A stretch of 64,000 nucleotides of DNA, from contig NZ_CP101750.1 of the NCBI RefSeq assembly GCF_026810505.1, positions 5,575,501 to 5,639,500 on the forward strand, given 5' to 3'. Both the position numbers and the translations under genes were made by a program. Position 1 is the first letter of the stretch; each line of letters starts with the position of its first letter. Shown one piece after another: positions 62,204 through 64,000 of the stretch. This stretch comes from Streptomyces sp. Je 1-369. Its GTDB lineage: Bacteria; Actinomycetota; Actinomycetes; Streptomycetales; Streptomycetaceae. Below the pieces are notes generated by a model, which made no database searches, was not told the origin of the DNA, and worked only from the letters and a program-made list of their open reading frames with translations.

Positions 62204-62581
62204 GTGCTGCAACCGTCGTCGCACCAGTCTCTGCAGGTCGCCGCTGTCCCGGCCCAGCGTGAGCCAGTGCGAGATCGGGACGATGACGCCCCGTGGCACA
62301 CGGAGGCCGTGTGCCGCCGTGACGAGGCCGGACTCTTCTTCGCCCCGTCCAAGGAACCCACCGCGGCGCGGCTCTCCCGCGAGGAGGCCGCCAAGCGCGT
62401 CTGCGCCCGCTGTCCCGTCATGGTCGAGTGCCGCGAGCACGCACTCCTGCAACCGGAGCCGTACGGCGTGTGGGGCGGCCTCACCGCCGCCGAGCGCCGC
62501 GTGGTCCTGGCCCGCCGCCGCAGGCGCGACCTGGAGCTGCAGAAGGCGGCGCACGCGACGGGGATAGCCGCGGCGGGATAG
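62204..62581 (+). CDS. wblI: WhiB-like iron-sulphur regulator WblI
   Basis: A 125-residue Wbl protein with the four cluster cysteines Cys37, Cys67, Cys70 and Cys76 (spacing x29, x2, x5) and the GVWGG turn at 88-92, followed by a basic helix ARRRRRDLELQK for DNA binding. Wbl proteins carry [4Fe-4S] and act with sigma factors in actinobacterial development and stress. The name WblI is given because, from memory, the Wbl between the class I fumarase and glpX in S. coelicolor is wblI. GTG 62204 has AGGAG 6 bases upstream. Confidence 0.85.
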   Translation: MLQPSSHQSLQVAAVPAQREPVRDRDDDAPWHTEAVCRRDEAGLFFAPSKEPTAARLSREEAAKRVCARCPVMVECREHALLQPEPYGVWGGLTAAERRVVLARRRRRDLELQKAAHATGIAAAG

Positions 62582-62620
62582 GCCGCGCGCACACGGCAGA
62601 CCGCGTGCACCCGTATGCGC

Positions 62621-62668
62621 GTACGACGATGGGGGCGTCCCCCGCACGGGGCGCCCCCATCGACGTAC
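62621..62668. terminator. Terminator between wblI and glpX
   Basis: A long hairpin: 11-bp inner arm CGATGGGGGCG (62627-62637 with 62652-62662), an internal CCCC/GGGG pair, and an outer GTACG/CGTAC pair beyond one A-A mismatch. Confidence 0.88.
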
Positions 62669-62708
62669 GGCTGCCTGGCACGGCTGCCAGGTACGGCTGC
62701 CGGTGGTC

Positions 62709-63740
62709 CTACTTGGCGCGGTCGAAGTCGACCGCGCTGTACGCGCGCAGCTTCGACAGCCGGTGGTCGGAGTCGATCTTCCGGATCGTGCCCGATTTGG
62801 AGCGCATGACCAGGGACGACGTCGAAGCGGTCGCCGCGCGGTAGCGGACGCCCTGGAGCAGTTCGCCGTCGGTGATGCCGGTGGCGACGAAGAAGACGTT
62901 GTCGCCCTTGACCAGGTCGTCCGTGGAGAGCGTGCGGTCCAGGTCGTGGCCGGCGTCGATGGCGCGCTGGCGCTCCTCGTCGTCCTTGGGCCACAGCTTG
63001 CCCTGGATGGTGCCGCCCAGGCACTTGATGGCGCAGGCCGAGATGATGCCCTCGGGGGTGCCGCCGATGCCCATCAGCAGGTCGACGCCCGTGCCCTCGC
63101 GGACGGCCATGACCGAGCCCGCGACGTCGCCGTCCGAGATGAACTTGATGCGGGCGCCGGTCTCGCGGATCTCCTTGACGATGCCCTCGTGGCGGGGCCG
63201 GTCCAGGATCATGACCGTGACGTCCTCGGGCGAGGAGTTCTTGGCCTTGGCGACGCGGCGGATGTTGACCGCGGCGGGCGCGTTGATGTCCACGTAATCC
63301 GCGGCTTCGGGGCCGGTGACCAGCTTGTCCATGTAGAAGACGGCGGACGGGTCGAACATGGCGCCGCGGTCGGCGGCGGCGAGCACCGCGATGGCGTTCG
63401 GCATGCCCTTCGCACAGAGCGTCGTGCCGTCGATCGGGTCGACGGCGATGTCGACCTCGGCGCCGGTGCCGTCGCCGATGCGCTCTCCGTTGAAGAGCAT
63501 CGGGGCTTCGTCCTTCTCGCCCTCGCCGATGACGACGATGCCGTTCATCGAGACGGTGTGGACGAGGGTCCGCATGGCCCGCACGGCGGCACCGTCGGCG
63601 CCGTTCTTGTCGCCGCGGCCGACCCAGCGGCCTGCGGCCATGGCGGCGGCCTCGGTGACCCGGACGAGCTCCAGGGCGAGGTTGCGGTCGGGAGCCTCGG
63701 GAGAAACCTCGAGCTCGGAAGGGAGATGATGCTCGGTCAT
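62709..63740 (-). CDS. glpX: Fructose-1,6-bisphosphatase class II (GlpX)
   Basis: A 343-residue metal-dependent phosphatase that makes fructose-6-phosphate in gluconeogenesis; in actinobacteria it is the main FBPase. It has [34 protein letters not shown] (metal-binding DPxDGT) and [26 protein letters not shown] 63740 has GGTGCGC-type sequence upstream with a modest ribosome site. It is monocistronic here and divergent from a DUF4245 gene by 167 bases. Together with PEPCK at the other end of the window it represents the gluconeogenic pathway. Confidence 0.97.
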   Translation of the reverse strand: MTEHHLPSELEVSPEAPDRNLALELVRVTEAAAMAAGRWVGRGDKNGADGAAVRAMRTLVHTVSMNGIVVIGEGEKDEAPMLFNGERIGDGTGAEVDIAVDPIDGTTLCAKGMPNAIAVLAAADRGAMFDPSAVFYMDKLVTGPEAADYVDINAPAAVNIRRVAKAKNSSPEDVTVMILDRPRHEGIVKEIRETGARIKFISDGDVAGSVMAVREGTGVDLLMGIGGTPEGIISACAIKCLGGTIQGKLWPKDDEERQRAIDAGHDLDRTLSTDDLVKGDNVFFVATGITDGELLQGVRYRAATASTSSLVMRSKSGTIRKIDSDHRLSKLRAYSAVDFDRAK

Positions 63741-63907
63741 CGGAGCGCACCTTTCTGCTTGATACGACGACGGCCGGATGAGGGATTGTGCACGACTCTA
63801 TCCGTAGGCCGACAAAATGAGCAGAGGGCCCCACGCATGAGCGGGCGGGGTCGGCCGATGCCTGGACCGGGGGAAGACGCGCGGTCCGCGCCTGAGACCA
63901 TGGGGGC

Positions 63908-64000
63908 GTGGCAGGCAGACAAGGCACTCAGACCGTCAAGAACATGCTGTGGTCGTTGGTGGTGATCGCACTCGCCGCGGGTGTGATCTACATCTTCATC
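63908..64000 (+). CDS. DUF4245 membrane protein, 3' truncated by window edge
   Basis: Only the first 31 codons are visible, starting with GTG 63908: a short basic N-terminus (AGRQGTQTVKNM) and a TM helix LWSLVVIALAAGVIYIFI. This start and its position divergent from glpX match the DUF4245 family found beside glpX in Streptomyces, recalled and not searched. The rest lies outside the window. Function unknown. Confidence 0.7.
   Translation, partial: MAGRQGTQTVKNMLWSLVVIALAAGVIYIFI

Overview
The window is a stretch of a Streptomyces (or very close actinomycete) chromosome. Evidence is the very high G+C with GC-rich third codon positions, frequent GTG starts and ATGA/GTGA stop-start overlaps, a WhiB-family regulator, an actinobacterial AhpC-AhpD/OxyR locus, a DasR-type operator and a GTP-dependent PEP carboxykinase. 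Several blocks match, from memory and not by search, the Streptomyces coelicolor order from pckG (about SCO4979) to glpX (about SCO5047). No rRNA, tRNA, CRISPR array, prophage or complete insertion sequence was seen.

Layout. 1-13.7 kb: the end of pckG, a secreted beta-propeller/Ig-like protein, an alanine-type aminotransferase, two paralogous secreted trypsin-like proteases, an Hsp20/DUF2267/GvpU-like stress group, a MerR-like regulator, a cold-shock protein with a DEAD-box helicase, and a secreted GH5 endoglycoceramidase-like enzyme. 13.8-21.2 kb: a D-amino-acid module. It holds an N-acyl-D-amino-acid deacylase and a fold-III PLP D-serine dehydratase-like enzyme, divergent from a PfkB kinase, an IclR regulator, RidA and a GntP/DsdX-type permease, with a perfect inverted repeat in the shared promoter region. 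21.3-25.3 kb: a secreted M14 carboxypeptidase, an Nramp-like transporter with altered metal-site motifs, and a GH18 chitinase with a DasR-type box.

25.5-35.2 kb is a Tad/Flp pilus locus: a zinc-ribbon protein, CpaB, a short chimeric ORF made by tandem duplication, a CpaE ATPase fused to a TadE pseudopilin, TadE, CpaF, TadB, TadC, a Flp-like pilin, a TadG-like protein with no standard start codon, a lipoprotein and a secreted OmpA-domain protein. No prepilin peptidase gene is in the window. I consider this the most unusual region.

35.3-52.8 kb: a methyltransferase, an HxlR regulator, a gap with a candidate structured RNA and strong terminator, an aldo/keto reductase, UppS, a PIN-PhoH protein, a transglycosylase, an AI-2E-family permease, ahpD-ahpC divergent from oxyR, a PadR-controlled MacB-like ABC exporter with a triple 13-bp-period operator candidate, and a bifunctional penicillin-binding protein. 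52.8-64 kb: a PP2C-type phosphatase with GAF and ATPase domains, a methyltransferase, a DUF402 protein, class II fumarase, a secreted SGNH/ricin-B protein, class I fumarase, a DUF1707 protein, WblI, GlpX and the start of a DUF4245 gene. Central carbon enzymes (PEPCK, two fumarases, FBPase II) therefore lie at both edges of an accessory, secretion-rich interior.
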